Source: Blautia sp. MSJ-9
GTDB lineage: Bacteria > Bacillota > Clostridia > Lachnospirales > Lachnospiraceae
DNA: 64,000 nucleotides
Reading direction: 5' to 3'
Assembly (NCBI RefSeq): GCF_018919065.1
Contig: NZ_JAHLQG010000043.1
Location: 1 to 64,000 of the forward strand
In this document: positions 1 to 8,798 of the stretch, piece after piece
Position numbering within the stretch: the stretch's first letter is position 1
How the letters are laid out: each line of letters starts with the position of its first letter
The notes under the pieces: model-generated
The model's database searches: none
What the model saw: only the letters and a program-made list of their open reading frames with translations
What the model was told of the DNA's origin: nothing
Translations under genes and position numbers: made by a program

Positions 1-885
1 ATCAATGCTATGTTTTCTTTACTTGATAAGCGTTTTACTGATATTTTAGTCCAGCCTGCCCGAAAGCGGAATGAGTATTCTGCTTTTTGTTCCATGGTTG
101 ATTCTGCAGATATCCCTGAGCACTCCAAAGTCATTTTCTTTGGGGACAGAGGTTATACTTCTTACAACAACTTTGCCCATGTGATTGAAAAGGGGCAGTA
201 CTTCCTTATCCGATGTAACGATAAAAGAGCTTCCGGAATGATGGGATACCCGGTTGATACCCTGCCAGCTTTTGATGAAGATATCTCTCTTATACTGACG
301 AGGTCTAAAGCTGTAAGCAAATATTCCAGGCCTGAACTATTCTCTTCATACCGGTACATTTATCAGAATGCTCCGATGGATTATCTCAATGATCAAAGAA
401 CGGAATATGACCTTACTTTACGTTTGTTACGCGTACAGCTTGATGATGGCTCTTATGAAAACATTGCTACGAATCTTCCGGAAGAAGAGTTTAAAGCTGA
501 AGATTTCAAAGCTCTTTATCATCTGAGATGGCAGGAGGAAAACTCTTTCCGGGATTTAAAATATTCCCTGTGTCTGAAAGCGTTTCACTCAAAAAAATAT
601 GATTATATTGTGCAGGAAGTATGGGCAAGAGTTATTCTATATAATTTCAGTTCCAGCATAATCATAAATGTAACTGTTGATCGGGAAGATCGTGCTTATG
701 AATATCAGGCGAATTATTCATCCGCACTTAAAACATGCAGGGATTTCTTAAGGATTCACGATGGGATAACAAAGATAAATGTAGAAAGTCTGATCGCCCA
801 AAATATTGAGCCGATCAGACCTGGAAGAACCTTTGCCCGCCAGCATAGGTTTAAACTTCCGATGAGTTTTTGTTATAGACATTAG
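1..885 (+). CDS. IS4-family transposase, 5'-truncated by the window edge
   Basis: The frame is open from base 1; the first ATG is at 10, but the reading frame continues upstream, so the N-terminal part with the first catalytic Asp is outside the window. DDE transposase: counted from the ATG at 10, the second Asp is D46 in FFGDRGY. The IS4 signature Y-x2-R-x3-E-x6-K is intact at Y170, R173, E177 and K184, E177 being the third catalytic acid. No internal stop is seen, so the copy may be functional. The identification as IS4 family rests on this motif; the subgroup is not determined. Confidence 0.88.
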   Translation: MNAMFSLLDKRFTDILVQPARKRNEYSAFCSMVDSADIPEHSKVIFFGDRGYTSYNNFAHVIEKGQYFLIRCNDKRASGMMGYPVDTLPAFDEDISLILTRSKAVSKYSRPELFSSYRYIYQNAPMDYLNDQRTEYDLTLRLLRVQLDDGSYENIATNLPEEEFKAEDFKALYHLRWQEENSFRDLKYSLCLKAFHSKKYDYIVQEVWARVILYNFSSSIIINVTVDREDRAYEYQANYSSALKTCRDFLRIHDGITKINVESLIAQNIEPIRPGRTFARQHRFKLPMSFCYRH

Positions 886-917
886 CATTAACTCATATAT
901 TACTATATTTCATCTTT

Positions 918-955
918 AGACAAATTTCAATGTTAAATATTGATTTTGTCTTTTT
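918..955 (+). terminator. Probable rho-independent terminator after the IS4 transposase
   Basis: AGACAAA (918-924) pairs with TTTGTCT (945-951), extended by CAAT/ATTG, and is followed by a run of T. It lies 33 bases after the transposase stop. Confidence 0.55.
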
Positions 956-1083
956 GTTATACCTAAATTTTAGTAAGACGTTGTATCTTGATCCATCAAT
1001 ATCCCATTTTTTATCATAATCAAATCCTTCTGCTGATATTTTCATCAATGCAGTATTGGCAAATTGCTAAGTTAATGACATTG

Positions 1084-1222
1084 GTTCACTGGTAATATCC
1101 CGCGAGGTGTTTTTTGTGAGCGAAGGTCACAGAAAACCCGAGACATACCGCGCGAATTTATGCGATTAGCATAAATTCTGTGCATCGCGAAGCGTGTTAC
1201 TGCGAACGGAGTGAACAGTAAC
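1084..1222. repeat. Family A palindromic repeat, copy 1, left tip missing
   Basis: Nearly identical to 43577-43715 over its whole length, with differences mainly around 1111-1117 and 1201-1207. It keeps the internal hairpins: one with arms around GTTTT...AAAAC, and a perfect 10-bp one, GAATTTATGC/GCATAAATTC with loop GATTA. The right terminal repeat GTGAACAGTAAC is at 1211-1222. The first six bases of the left terminal repeat are absent, where the IS4 element ends. No coding capacity. Confidence 0.85.
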
Positions 1223-1273
1223 AAATATAAGGCTGCCGTCAAAAAATATCTGACAACAGCCCTGTATGGTATA

Positions 1274-2944
1274 CTATTTCTGGATTACGATTGCTTCGTA
1301 AGGTCTGAGAGTGATTTTATGGTTTACTTTTGCATCAATGTAATTGGAGATAAGAACTTTTCCGTTTGTAAATTCTTCAGGAAGCTCTACTTCACGTGTG
1401 TTCTCGCTGAAATTGCAGTATACGATCAGTTTTTCATCGCCAAGTGTACGGATATAAGCGTAGATATCCTTGTCATCATCAAGGATCAGATCATAGGTAC
1501 CGTATACGATCAGTTCACTTTCATGACGGAGTTTAATCAGTTTCTGATAATATTTGAATACGGAATCTTCGCGGTTAATCTGATCTTTGGCATTGATCTT
1601 AGTGTAGTTCGGATTTACCATGATCCAGGGTTTGGCTGTGGAGAAACCTGCGTAAGCACTGTCGTCCCACTGCATAGGAGTTCTTGCATTGTCACGTCCC
1701 TTATAACTGATTGCTGCCATCATGTCCTCTTCGGTCATCTTACCCTGTCCGGTTAATTCGTGGAAAGCATTGATACTTTCAAGGTCGCGGAAGTTATCAA
1801 GAGTGTTAAACGGGCAGTTTGTCATACCCAGTTCCTCACCCTGATATACATAAGGTGTACCCTGCATCATATGGATACATGTTGCAAGCATTTTTGCAGA
1901 GATTTCTCTGTATTCGTCACTGTCATTGCCGAAACGGGAAACGCTTCTTGGCTGGTCATGATTCTCCCAGTAGAGACTGTTCCATGCAATATCCTGAAGA
2001 CCCTTCTGCCAGCGTGTAAGGATTTTTTTCAGGTCGCGCAGATCCATTTTTCTGGTTGTCCATTTGCCGGCTTTTTCATCACTGTCAACATCCATATGCT
2101 CAAACTGGAATACCATGTTCAACTCTTTTTCATCGCTTCTTGCATATTTCTTTGCCTCTTCCAGAGTAACACCTGAGCATTCGCCTACAGTGATCGTGTC
2201 AGCATTATTCAGTGCTTTCTGACGCATTTCCTGAAGATATTCATGTACATGAGGACCGTTTGCAGATACGTTGAAGGTTGCATAGCCGTTGATTCCAGGT
2301 TCCTTGTCCGGAAGACCAGGTTCTTTGGATATAAGGCTGATAACATCCATACGGAATCCGTCAACACCCTTTTTCAGCCACCAGTTCATCATATCGAAAA
2401 CATCCTGACGTACAGCTGGATTGTCCCAGTTCAGATCAGGCTGTTTCTTGGAGAACAGGTGCAGGAAATACATATCTGTTGTCTTGTCGTATTCCCATGC
2501 AGGACCGGAGAAACAGGAACCCCAGTTATTCGGAAGGCTGCCGTCTTCTTTTGCAGGACGCCAGATGTAGTAATCTCTGTATGGGTTATCTGTGGATTTA
2601 CGGCTTTCGATGAACCATTTGTGCTCGTCAGAAGTATGGTTTACAACGAGGTCCATCATAATCTTGATGCCTCTTTCATGAGCTGCTGCGAGCATACGGT
2701 CGAAGTCTTCCATAGTTCCGAATTCATCCATGATCGCCTGATAATCGCTGATGTCATATCCGTTATCATCGTTAGGTGATTTGTAAACCGGAGAGAGCCA
2801 GATGACATCAATGCCGAGTTCTTTTAAGTAGTCAAATTTACTTGTAATACCATTCAGATCACCGATACCATCTCCGTTGCTGTCGCAGAAACTGCGAGGA
2901 TAAATCTGATATACGACGCTTTCTTTCCACCATCTTTTTTCCAT
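1274..2944 (-). CDS. malL: Oligo-1,6-glucosidase / alpha-glucosidase (GH13)
   Basis: Cytoplasmic 556-residue GH13 enzyme that releases glucose from the non-reducing end of isomalto- and malto-oligosaccharides. Conserved regions are in order: DLVVNHTSDEH (about 98-108), GFRMDV with nucleophile D200, VGEC with acid/base E255, and ENHDQPRS with the third acid D330. Length and spacing match bacillary oligo-1,6-glucosidases. The residue after the nucleophile is Val (V201); in this family Val there goes with alpha-1,6 preference and Thr with alpha-1,4, so isomaltose-type substrates are favoured by inference. AGGAGG lies upstream of the ATG. No signal peptide. It stands alone; no transporter or regulator is adjacent. 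Confidence 0.92.
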   Translation of the reverse strand: MEKRWWKESVVYQIYPRSFCDSNGDGIGDLNGITSKFDYLKELGIDVIWLSPVYKSPNDDNGYDISDYQAIMDEFGTMEDFDRMLAAAHERGIKIMMDLVVNHTSDEHKWFIESRKSTDNPYRDYYIWRPAKEDGSLPNNWGSCFSGPAWEYDKTTDMYFLHLFSKKQPDLNWDNPAVRQDVFDMMNWWLKKGVDGFRMDVISLISKEPGLPDKEPGINGYATFNVSANGPHVHEYLQEMRQKALNNADTITVGECSGVTLEEAKKYARSDEKELNMVFQFEHMDVDSDEKAGKWTTRKMDLRDLKKILTRWQKGLQDIAWNSLYWENHDQPRSVSRFGNDSDEYREISAKMLATCIHMMQGTPYVYQGEELGMTNCPFNTLDNFRDLESINAFHELTGQGKMTEEDMMAAISYKGRDNARTPMQWDDSAYAGFSTAKPWIMVNPNYTKINAKDQINREDSVFKYYQKLIKLRHESELIVYGTYDLILDDDKDIYAYIRTLGDEKLIVYCNFSENTREVELPEEFTNGKVLISNYIDAKVNHKITLRPYEAIVIQK

Positions 2945-3286
2945 TGTAAAAACCTCCTGAAGGATTTATTTTTGTATATTTTTTGTTTGGATAAAGCAAT
3001 ATTGATCCTGTGTGTGCAGATGCGCTGCAGCACATTCTATCTATATAATAAATACTTTTTAAGAAAAATGCTTCCGATATTTTGACGAATTTGTGTATTA
3101 TTTTGACTTGTTAGTGAAAAGGAAGAGAACAGTAACAAGAACAGGATAAACGATTAGGAACATGAGAACTATTTCTTGTGCACAGGCAGCAAATATTGTA
3201 TAGTATAGGTATTGAAGTTTTGGACGAAACAGTTACCAGCATGGAGTGAACGGTAATCAAAAATACATGCATGGCAGTGAGGAAAA
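2945..3286. other. Intergenic region between divergent malL and the lipid kinase
   Basis: 342 bases without a credible ORF. It must hold the malL promoter (reverse) and the kinase promoter (forward, 3176-3204). Short stretches such as GAACAGTAACAA near 3127 and GTGAACGGTAAT at 3247-3258 resemble the right tip of the family A repeat and may be decayed remnants. Nothing else recognised. Confidence 0.5.
3176..3204 (+). promoter_or_regulatory. Sigma-A-type promoter for the lipid kinase
   Basis: TTGTGC (3176-3181), a 17-base spacer and TATAGT (3199-3204). The start codon lies 82 bases downstream. Confidence 0.45.
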
Positions 3287-4240
3287 ATGAGAAGAATACA
3301 GATTATTGTAAATAACGGAGCAGGAACCGGACAGGCTCACAGAGTATGGAATGAGACACAGCGTCTGCTCAGAGGATATAAAATAAAATATGTGGCGCAT
3401 ACGACAGGATATAGGGGACATGCAACGAAACTGGCGGAAAAGATTTCTACAATGAAGGGTACGGATCCTATCTATCTGCTGGTAGTTGGCGGAGACGGGA
3501 CGATCAATGAGGTTCTGAACGGTATTAAAGATTTTGACAGAGTGCGTCTCGGTGTGATCCCTACTGGTTCAGGAAATGATTTTGGAAGAAATCTGAATCT
3601 TCCGAAAACACCGAAGGAGAGTTTAAGACAAATCTGTGCCTGCATCCGAAAGGATCAGCGAGGGGAAGAACTTCGCCGGATTGACCTTGGACAGGTAAGC
3701 TGGGAAGGATGTAAGAATCCAAGAATCTTTGGCATCAGTGCGGGGCTTGGTTTGGATGCTCTGGTATGCAAGAAAGCTCTTACTTCCAGACTGAAACAGG
3801 TTTTAAATCGTTTCCATCTGGGAAAACTTACATATCTTGCATTAACTGTGCAGTCTCTTTTTACTATGGAGACTGCCAATGCAAAAGTGATCACAGAACA
3901 TGGCGGATACATTCTGCCGAAGATGATCTTTGCCGCATCCATGAATTTACCGGCAGAAGGCGGCGGTGTTCCAATGGCACCGGATGCATCTCCGCAGGAT
4001 GGTCTGCTGTCCTTGAGCAGTGCGGCAGGTATAGCGAAATGGAGAACTTTTTTCCTGCTTCCACTTCTGGTGGCAGCGAAACAGGAAGGAATCAAGGGCT
4101 TTAACATTCGTGATGAAAAAGGATTCCGTGTGGTATTGGATAAGCCGATGGTACTTCATGCAGATGGGGAGTACTGCGGAGATGTTACGCGGGTAGAATT
4201 CAGGTGTCTGGAGCGGAAGCTGTGGTTGTTACATGAGTGA
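3287..4240 (+). CDS. Diacylglycerol kinase-family lipid kinase (DagK/YegS type)
   Basis: 317-residue member of the DAGK catalytic domain family, which uses ATP to phosphorylate diacylglycerol or a related membrane lipid on the inner face of the membrane. The nucleotide-binding motif GGDGT is at 68-72 within VVGGDGTINEVLNG, and GSGND at 94-98 is the second conserved loop. The C-terminal half is the usual beta-sandwich region, with HADGEYCGD near the end. No membrane segment is visible, as expected for this peripheral family. A GAGG-like ribosome site precedes the ATG. In Firmicutes DgkB recycles diacylglycerol from lipoteichoic acid synthesis; that role is possible here but not shown by neighbours. 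Confidence 0.88.
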   Translation: MRRIQIIVNNGAGTGQAHRVWNETQRLLRGYKIKYVAHTTGYRGHATKLAEKISTMKGTDPIYLLVVGGDGTINEVLNGIKDFDRVRLGVIPTGSGNDFGRNLNLPKTPKESLRQICACIRKDQRGEELRRIDLGQVSWEGCKNPRIFGISAGLGLDALVCKKALTSRLKQVLNRFHLGKLTYLALTVQSLFTMETANAKVITEHGGYILPKMIFAASMNLPAEGGGVPMAPDASPQDGLLSLSSAAGIAKWRTFFLLPLLVAAKQEGIKGFNIRDEKGFRVVLDKPMVLHADGEYCGDVTRVEFRCLERKLWLLHE

Positions 4241-4255
4241 TTGAGGACAGTACAG

Positions 4256-4284
4256 TTGAGAACGACAGACAGAAATGTTATAAT
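4256..4284 (+). promoter_or_regulatory. Sigma-A-type promoter for thyA-folA
   Basis: TTGAGA (4256-4261), exactly 17 bases, TATAAT (4279-4284), about 100 bases before the thyA start. Confidence 0.6.
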
Positions 4285-4386
4285 GCAGTGAAATGTGAGA
4301 ATGAAGAGAACATGTAACGATTTAGCGGTTGAATTGAAAAAGAGATGGATCGTTATGGGAAAATAAAAAATGGGAGTGTAGATAGT

Positions 4387-5235
4387 ATGAGTTACGCAGA
4401 TGATGTGTTTATAAAAATGTGCCAGGATATCCTGGACAATGGAACAAGTACGGAAGGAGAGAAAGTCCGTCCTGTATGGGAGGATGGAACTCCGGCGTAT
4501 ACGATCAAGAAATTTGGCGTAGTAAACAGATATGATCTGAGAAAAGAATTTCCGGCTATGACGTTGAGACGTACTGCGTTAAAGAGTGCGATGGATGAAA
4601 TTCTCTGGATCTGGCAGAAAAAGTCCAATAATATTCATGACCTGAACAGCCATATCTGGGATAGCTGGGCGGATGAAAATGGTTCAATTGGCAAGGCTTA
4701 TGGATATCAGCTTGGTGTGAAGCATCAGTACAAAGAGGGCATGATGGATCAGGTAGACAGAGTGATCTATGATCTGAAAAATAACCCATTCAGCCGCAGG
4801 ATCATGACAAATATTTATGTACATCAGGATCTTCATGAGATGAACCTGTATCCGTGTGCATATTCTATGACATTCAATGTAACGCAGACGCCGGGAAATG
4901 AGAAACTGACATTAAATGCAATCCTGAATCAGCGTTCACAGGACATTCTTACAGCAAATAACTGGAATGTCTGCCAGTATGCGATCCTGCTTATGATGAT
5001 CGCGCAGGTATGTGATATGGAAGCGGGAGAGCTGCTTCATGTAGTTGCAGACTGCCATATTTATGACCGACATATTCCGGTAGTAAAAGAGATGATCAAG
5101 AGAAAACCATATCCGGCACCGGTTGTGAAGCTGAATCCGGAAGTGAAAGACTTCTATCAGTTTACAACAGACGATCTGATCGTAGAGAACTATGAGACAT
5201 GGCCGCAGATTAAGAATATTCCGGTGGCTATCTAA
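4387..5235 (+). CDS. thyA: Thymidylate synthase
   Basis: Converts dUMP to dTMP with methylene-tetrahydrofolate, yielding dihydrofolate, which the DHFR encoded just downstream reduces. The start at 4387 (MSYADD, 282 residues) is preferred because GGGAG lies at 4372-4376; an in-frame ATG at 4345 would add 14 unconserved residues. The catalytic cysteine is in LYPCAYSMTF, and the dUMP-binding segment reads NQRSQDILTANNWNV, a variant like the phage phi3T / B. subtilis ThyA type rather than the E. coli type. HIYDRHI matches the conserved C-terminal motif. The thyA-folA pairing (73-base gap) is a common folate-cycle operon. Confidence 0.95.
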   Translation: MSYADDVFIKMCQDILDNGTSTEGEKVRPVWEDGTPAYTIKKFGVVNRYDLRKEFPAMTLRRTALKSAMDEILWIWQKKSNNIHDLNSHIWDSWADENGSIGKAYGYQLGVKHQYKEGMMDQVDRVIYDLKNNPFSRRIMTNIYVHQDLHEMNLYPCAYSMTFNVTQTPGNEKLTLNAILNQRSQDILTANNWNVCQYAILLMMIAQVCDMEAGELLHVVADCHIYDRHIPVVKEMIKRKPYPAPVVKLNPEVKDFYQFTTDDLIVENYETWPQIKNIPVAI

Positions 5236-5308
5236 TCAAAGCAGATAGCTGATATTTGATTAATAAATACTGAAAAAGACAAAATTAACTAGGAGAGGAA
5301 GATTCATA

Positions 5309-5800
5309 ATGAATATTATCGTAGCAGCAGACAAAAACTGGGGAATCGGCAAGGACAATAAGCTTCTTGTAAGCATCCCGGCAGATATGAAGATGTTCCG
5401 TGAAGAAACAAGCGGAAAAGTAGTAGTAATGGGAAGAAAAACGCTGGAAAGTTTTCCAAACGGACTTCCACTGAAAAACAGAGTAAACATTGTTATTACA
5501 AAGAATAAAGATTACGATGCAAAAGGTGCCACTGTAGTGCACAGTATCGAAGAAGCACTCGAAGAAGTAAAGAAATATCCGACAGAAGATGTCTACTGTA
5601 TCGGCGGCGACAGCATTTATGCGCAGATGCTTCCATACTGCGATGTAGCTCACGTAACAAAGATTGATTTCGCTTACGAAGCAGACAGCCATTTCCCGAA
5701 TCTGGATGAAGATGACGAATGGGAGATCACCGGGGAGAGTGATGAACAGACATATTTTGACCTGGAATATCAGTTTGTGAAATATGAGAGAAAAAAATAA
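5309..5800 (+). CDS. folA: Dihydrofolate reductase
   Basis: 163-residue NADPH-dependent DHFR regenerating tetrahydrofolate used up by ThyA. Visible family features: N-terminal IVAADKNWGIGKDNKL (residues 4-19), the substrate-binding acid D26 in IPADMKMF, the NADPH-binding GRKTLESFP, and CIGGDSIYAQML for the second glycine pair. Strong AGGAGAGG ribosome site. Last gene of the thyA-folA unit, followed by a clear terminator. Confidence 0.95.
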   Translation: MNIIVAADKNWGIGKDNKLLVSIPADMKMFREETSGKVVVMGRKTLESFPNGLPLKNRVNIVITKNKDYDAKGATVVHSIEEALEEVKKYPTEDVYCIGGDSIYAQMLPYCDVAHVTKIDFAYEADSHFPNLDEDDEWEITGESDEQTYFDLEYQFVKYERKK

Positions 5801-5835
5801 AAATATGAGAGTGAAGAATAGAAATTGAAATAAAA

Positions 5836-5887
5836 GAAAGTTGCTGTATCATAGATGTTCATCTGTTTTGCAGCAACTTTCTTTTTT
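5836..5887 (+). terminator. Rho-independent terminator of thyA-folA
   Basis: GAAAGTTGCTG (5836-5846) pairs perfectly with CAGCAACTTTC (5871-5881), followed by six T. Confidence 0.9.
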
Positions 5888-6003
5888 AGTATATGAGAAA
5901 ATTTATTTCACAGAAACCGCAGTAATCTGGGAATTATCTGCGGTTTCATAGAAACCTGAATTATTATTACTGAGAATAAGTCGACAGTAATGATTAAACT
6001 GAA

Positions 6004-6047
6004 ATATAACAAAAGGGAACACGTGTATATGTTCCCTTTTGTTATAT
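6004..6047 (-). terminator. Terminator of ilvE
   Basis: An 18-bp perfect stem (6004-6021 with 6030-6047) directly after the ilvE stop codon on the reverse strand. Its A/T-rich arm ends supply T-rich sequence on both strands. Confidence 0.8.
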
Positions 6048-6053
6048 GAAAAA

Positions 6054-7079
6054 TTATTCGATAACTTTTAACCATCCTTCTGGAGCCTGAATGCGACCCA
6101 TCTGGATTCCTGTTAATGTGTCATAGAGTTTCTGGATAACCGGACCCATTTTCTCCATTCCGCTTGGGAAGCAGATTTCTTTGCCATGGTCAACAATCTT
6201 TCCGACAGGAGAGATAACTGCAGCAGTACCGCAGAGACCACATTCAGCGAAATCTTTTACTTCATCGAAGTATACTTCTCTTTCCTCAGCTTCTAATCCA
6301 AGGTATTCCTTAGCAACATAGATTAAGGAACGACGTGTGATAGAAGGAAGGATACTGTCAGACTTAGGTGTGACAACTTTGCCGTCTTTTGTAACGAAGA
6401 TGAAGTTAGCACCGCCTGTTTCTTCTACTTTCGTACGTGTAGCTGCATCAAGATACATGTTCTCATCGAATCCGTTCTTGTGGGCATCTACGATTGCATG
6501 TAAGCTCATCGCATAGTTAAGACCAGCTTTGATATGACCTGTTCCATGAGGTGCAGCACGGTCAAAATCAGTGACACGGATTGTGATCGGCTTAGCGCCG
6601 CCCTTGAAGTATGGTCCTACAGGTGTGGTGAATACACGGAACATATACTCATCAGCAGGTTTTACACCGATAACCGGGTTAGTACCCATCATATATGGAC
6701 GAACATATAAAGTTGCACCTGAACCGTATGGCGGAACATATGCTGCGTTAGCTTTTACAGTCTGAACAATTGCATCAACGAAACGGTCTTCCGGGAATAC
6801 AGGCATCTCAAGTCTCTTGGCTGAGTTTGCCATACGCTCTGCGTTTAAGTCAGGACGGAAGGTAACGATACGTCCGTCTTCTGTTGTGTAAGCTTTCATT
6901 CCCTCGAAAGCTGTTTGCGCATACTGAAAAACACCTGCACATTCGTTCAGTGTTACATTAGGATCTGTTGTTAATTCACCAGCATCCCATGCGCCATCTT
7001 TAAATTTAGATACATAACGATAATCAGTCTGTACATAACCGAAGCCGATGCTGCCCCAGTCGATATTCTTTTTTTCCAT
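6054..7079 (-). CDS. ilvE: Branched-chain amino acid aminotransferase
   Basis: 341-residue fold-type IV PLP enzyme that transaminates the 2-oxo acids of leucine, isoleucine and valine with glutamate. The Schiff-base lysine is K184 in GHIKAGLNYAMSL; YVRPYMMG and EETGGANFIFV are the other family blocks, and GTAAVISPVG is the C-terminal cofactor phosphate loop. The length is that of the longer BCAT subgroup (about 340 residues). GGAGG lies seven bases before the ATG. It is monocistronic and flanked by its own terminator. CodY, which controls ilv genes in relatives, is encoded at 26132, but no convincing CodY box was seen upstream. Confidence 0.95.
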   Translation of the reverse strand: MEKKNIDWGSIGFGYVQTDYRYVSKFKDGAWDAGELTTDPNVTLNECAGVFQYAQTAFEGMKAYTTEDGRIVTFRPDLNAERMANSAKRLEMPVFPEDRFVDAIVQTVKANAAYVPPYGSGATLYVRPYMMGTNPVIGVKPADEYMFRVFTTPVGPYFKGGAKPITIRVTDFDRAAPHGTGHIKAGLNYAMSLHAIVDAHKNGFDENMYLDAATRTKVEETGGANFIFVTKDGKVVTPKSDSILPSITRRSLIYVAKEYLGLEAEEREVYFDEVKDFAECGLCGTAAVISPVGKIVDHGKEICFPSGMEKMGPVIQKLYDTLTGIQMGRIQAPEGWLKVIE

Positions 7080-7240
7080 AATGAATCTTTCCTCCGTTCA
7101 CACATATTTACAGTATTTTTGAAGTGTGATTACTGTTTATCTCTTTACCATTGTAAAACTTTTGTTTACTAAGTTCAATGGGAAATTTCCGATTTCAATG
7201 AAAAATTGGTGAAAAAATTGAAAAACCAGAGATATGCGGA

Positions 7241-7312
7241 CGAAAATTTATGCTCAAGACATAAATTCAGTGCATCGCTAAGCTTGTTGACGGGAGTCGA
7301 GTAAGCAGTAAC
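7241..7312. repeat. Family A repeat, degenerate right half
   Basis: Matches the right half of the family A element (cf. 43642-43715). AATTTATG and CATAAATT are kept as hairpin arms while the loop differs from the other copies. TGCATCGC is kept, and GTAAGCAGTAAC stands where the terminal repeat would be. The left half is missing. Lies in the 320-base gap between divergent ilvE and the XpaC-like gene. Confidence 0.65.
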
Positions 7313-7399
7313 GGTTAAATACGGGATTGGTCGGTAAGCGTAGTCTTGTTTTTTATAGTGGATTTCGCTATAATATGGAATAGAAAAATGGAGGACAAC

Positions 7400-8701
7400 A
7401 TGAGCGAAAATTTTGACGATTTAGGAGAACTTGGAGACAAAATAAAGAAGATTATAGATACGGCGGTTTCCACTAAAGATTACCGGCAGATGACAGAAGA
7501 TATTAAACAGACAGTAGGGCAGACTGTAAACAGTGCCGTAAATTCTGCTGTAGACTCCGGAAGTGAGGCAATTAAAAATGGTCTGAACAGCATGTTTGGC
7601 TCAGGAAGTGCCCAGTCTGGAAACCATGAATATCATAATAAAACAAAAGAGTTCGAAGAACAGCGCAGGCGAGAACGTGAGCAGGCACAGGAAGAAGCAC
7701 GAAAGAAACAGGAAGAGGACAAGGCAAAAGAGCGCATGCTAGCTCTCTATGATAAGAACACCGGCGGAAGAATGAAAGGGATGATGCTTTCTATATCCGG
7801 CGGAATCCTTGCCAGCGGCATGGGACTTGGCACGTTGGTACTGTCTATCTTCGGAGCAGTGGGACATATGAGCTCCCTTGTATTTGGTGGAACCTGTTTT
7901 CTGGCAGTTGGAGCACTGGCAGGCGTAGGGCTTCTGGCAGGTGGATTAAAGAAATTAGGAAAGTTGGAACGTTTTCAGAAATACCTCGGCACACTTGGAA
8001 ATCACACATACTGTAATTTCGAACAGCTTTCTGCAGCAGTAGGCAAACCGGTGAAATTCGTAAAAAAAGATATTAAGAAAATGATTGACGATGGATGGTT
8101 TCGTCAGGGACATATTGATGAACAGGAAACCTGTCTGATCACAAGCAATGAAACCTATCAACAGTATACTCAGACAATAAAAGCACTGGAAGATAAGAAA
8201 CAGGAAGAAGAGCGGATTCAGGCAGAACAGAAGAAAAACAGAGAGAATATTTCTCCAGAGGTTCAGGAAGTTCTGGAGAAAGGAAATGAATTTCTGGACA
8301 AAATCCATAAGAGTAATGATGCAATTCCAGGAGTGGAAATATCTGCTAAGATTTCCCGAATGGAACTGATCGTTGAGAAGATTTTTGAACGTGCAGAGAA
8401 GCATCCGGAGATTATTCCAGACCTGAAAAAGATGATGAATTATTATCTTCCAATGACTGTGAAACTGCTGGATGCATACGAAGAAATGGATCAGATGCCA
8501 GTACAGGGGGAGAATATCCAGTCATCCAAGAAGGAAATAGAGGATACACTGGATACGCTTAATCAGGCATTTGAGAAATTACTGGATTCTGTATTCCAGG
8601 ATACTGCGTGGGATGTCTCAAGTGATATTTCTGTACTGCATACACTGCTGGCACAGGAAGGCTTGACAGATGATGACTTTGCGAAAATGAAGAAGAATTA
8701 A
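7400..8701 (+). CDS. XpaC-family (5-bromo-4-chloroindolyl phosphate hydrolysis) membrane protein
   Basis: The start at 7400 (433 residues, MSENFDDLG) is chosen because GGAGG sits at 7390-7394; upstream in-frame ATGs at 7346 and 7388 lack a site. Layout: charged N-terminus, Gln/Glu/Arg-rich coiled segment, two hydrophobic segments (about residues 130-190), then a long helical cytoplasmic part. The family name reflects a B. subtilis phenotype; the true function is unknown. The pairing with a TelA-family gene 97 bases downstream is the standard context of XpaC proteins and is the main support for the call. Confidence 0.7.
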   Translation: MSENFDDLGELGDKIKKIIDTAVSTKDYRQMTEDIKQTVGQTVNSAVNSAVDSGSEAIKNGLNSMFGSGSAQSGNHEYHNKTKEFEEQRRREREQAQEEARKKQEEDKAKERMLALYDKNTGGRMKGMMLSISGGILASGMGLGTLVLSIFGAVGHMSSLVFGGTCFLAVGALAGVGLLAGGLKKLGKLERFQKYLGTLGNHTYCNFEQLSAAVGKPVKFVKKDIKKMIDDGWFRQGHIDEQETCLITSNETYQQYTQTIKALEDKKQEEERIQAEQKKNRENISPEVQEVLEKGNEFLDKIHKSNDAIPGVEISAKISRMELIVEKIFERAEKHPEIIPDLKKMMNYYLPMTVKLLDAYEEMDQMPVQGENIQSSKKEIEDTLDTLNQAFEKLLDSVFQDTAWDVSSDISVLHTLLAQEGLTDDDFAKMKKN

Positions 8702-8798
8702 TAATAGTAAGAATCTGAAACAACAATCAGATGAAGACAGAAAAGTTATAAATCTGAGAATAAACCTGTAAAGAAAAGTCTGACTAAAAGGAGAAAAC

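Larger units (their letters stand above)
1..1083 (+). mobile_element. Right part of an IS4-family insertion sequence
   Basis: Contains the transposase 3' part and about 200 bases of noncoding right end. The right boundary is placed near 1083 because the next bases (GTTCAC, 1084-1089) are the inner half of the 12-bp terminal repeat of a family A element that is complete at 43571-43715. The left end is outside the window, so neither terminal repeat nor target duplication can be verified. Confidence 0.5.

Noticed and set aside
10-885. Reading the IS4 transposase as a complete 291-residue protein
   Set aside because: The frame is open to base 1 and the first catalytic Asp region is absent, so it is cut by the window edge, not naturally short.
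1211-1756. 181-codon forward ORF opposite the end of malL
   Set aside because: It starts inside the family A repeat and otherwise reads the antisense of malL; no domain.
7080-7399. CodY box or T-box leader upstream of ilvE
   Set aside because: The best CodY-like stretch (around 7190-7215, reverse) matches only about 10 of 15 positions, and no T-box GGTGG core or specifier hairpin was found.
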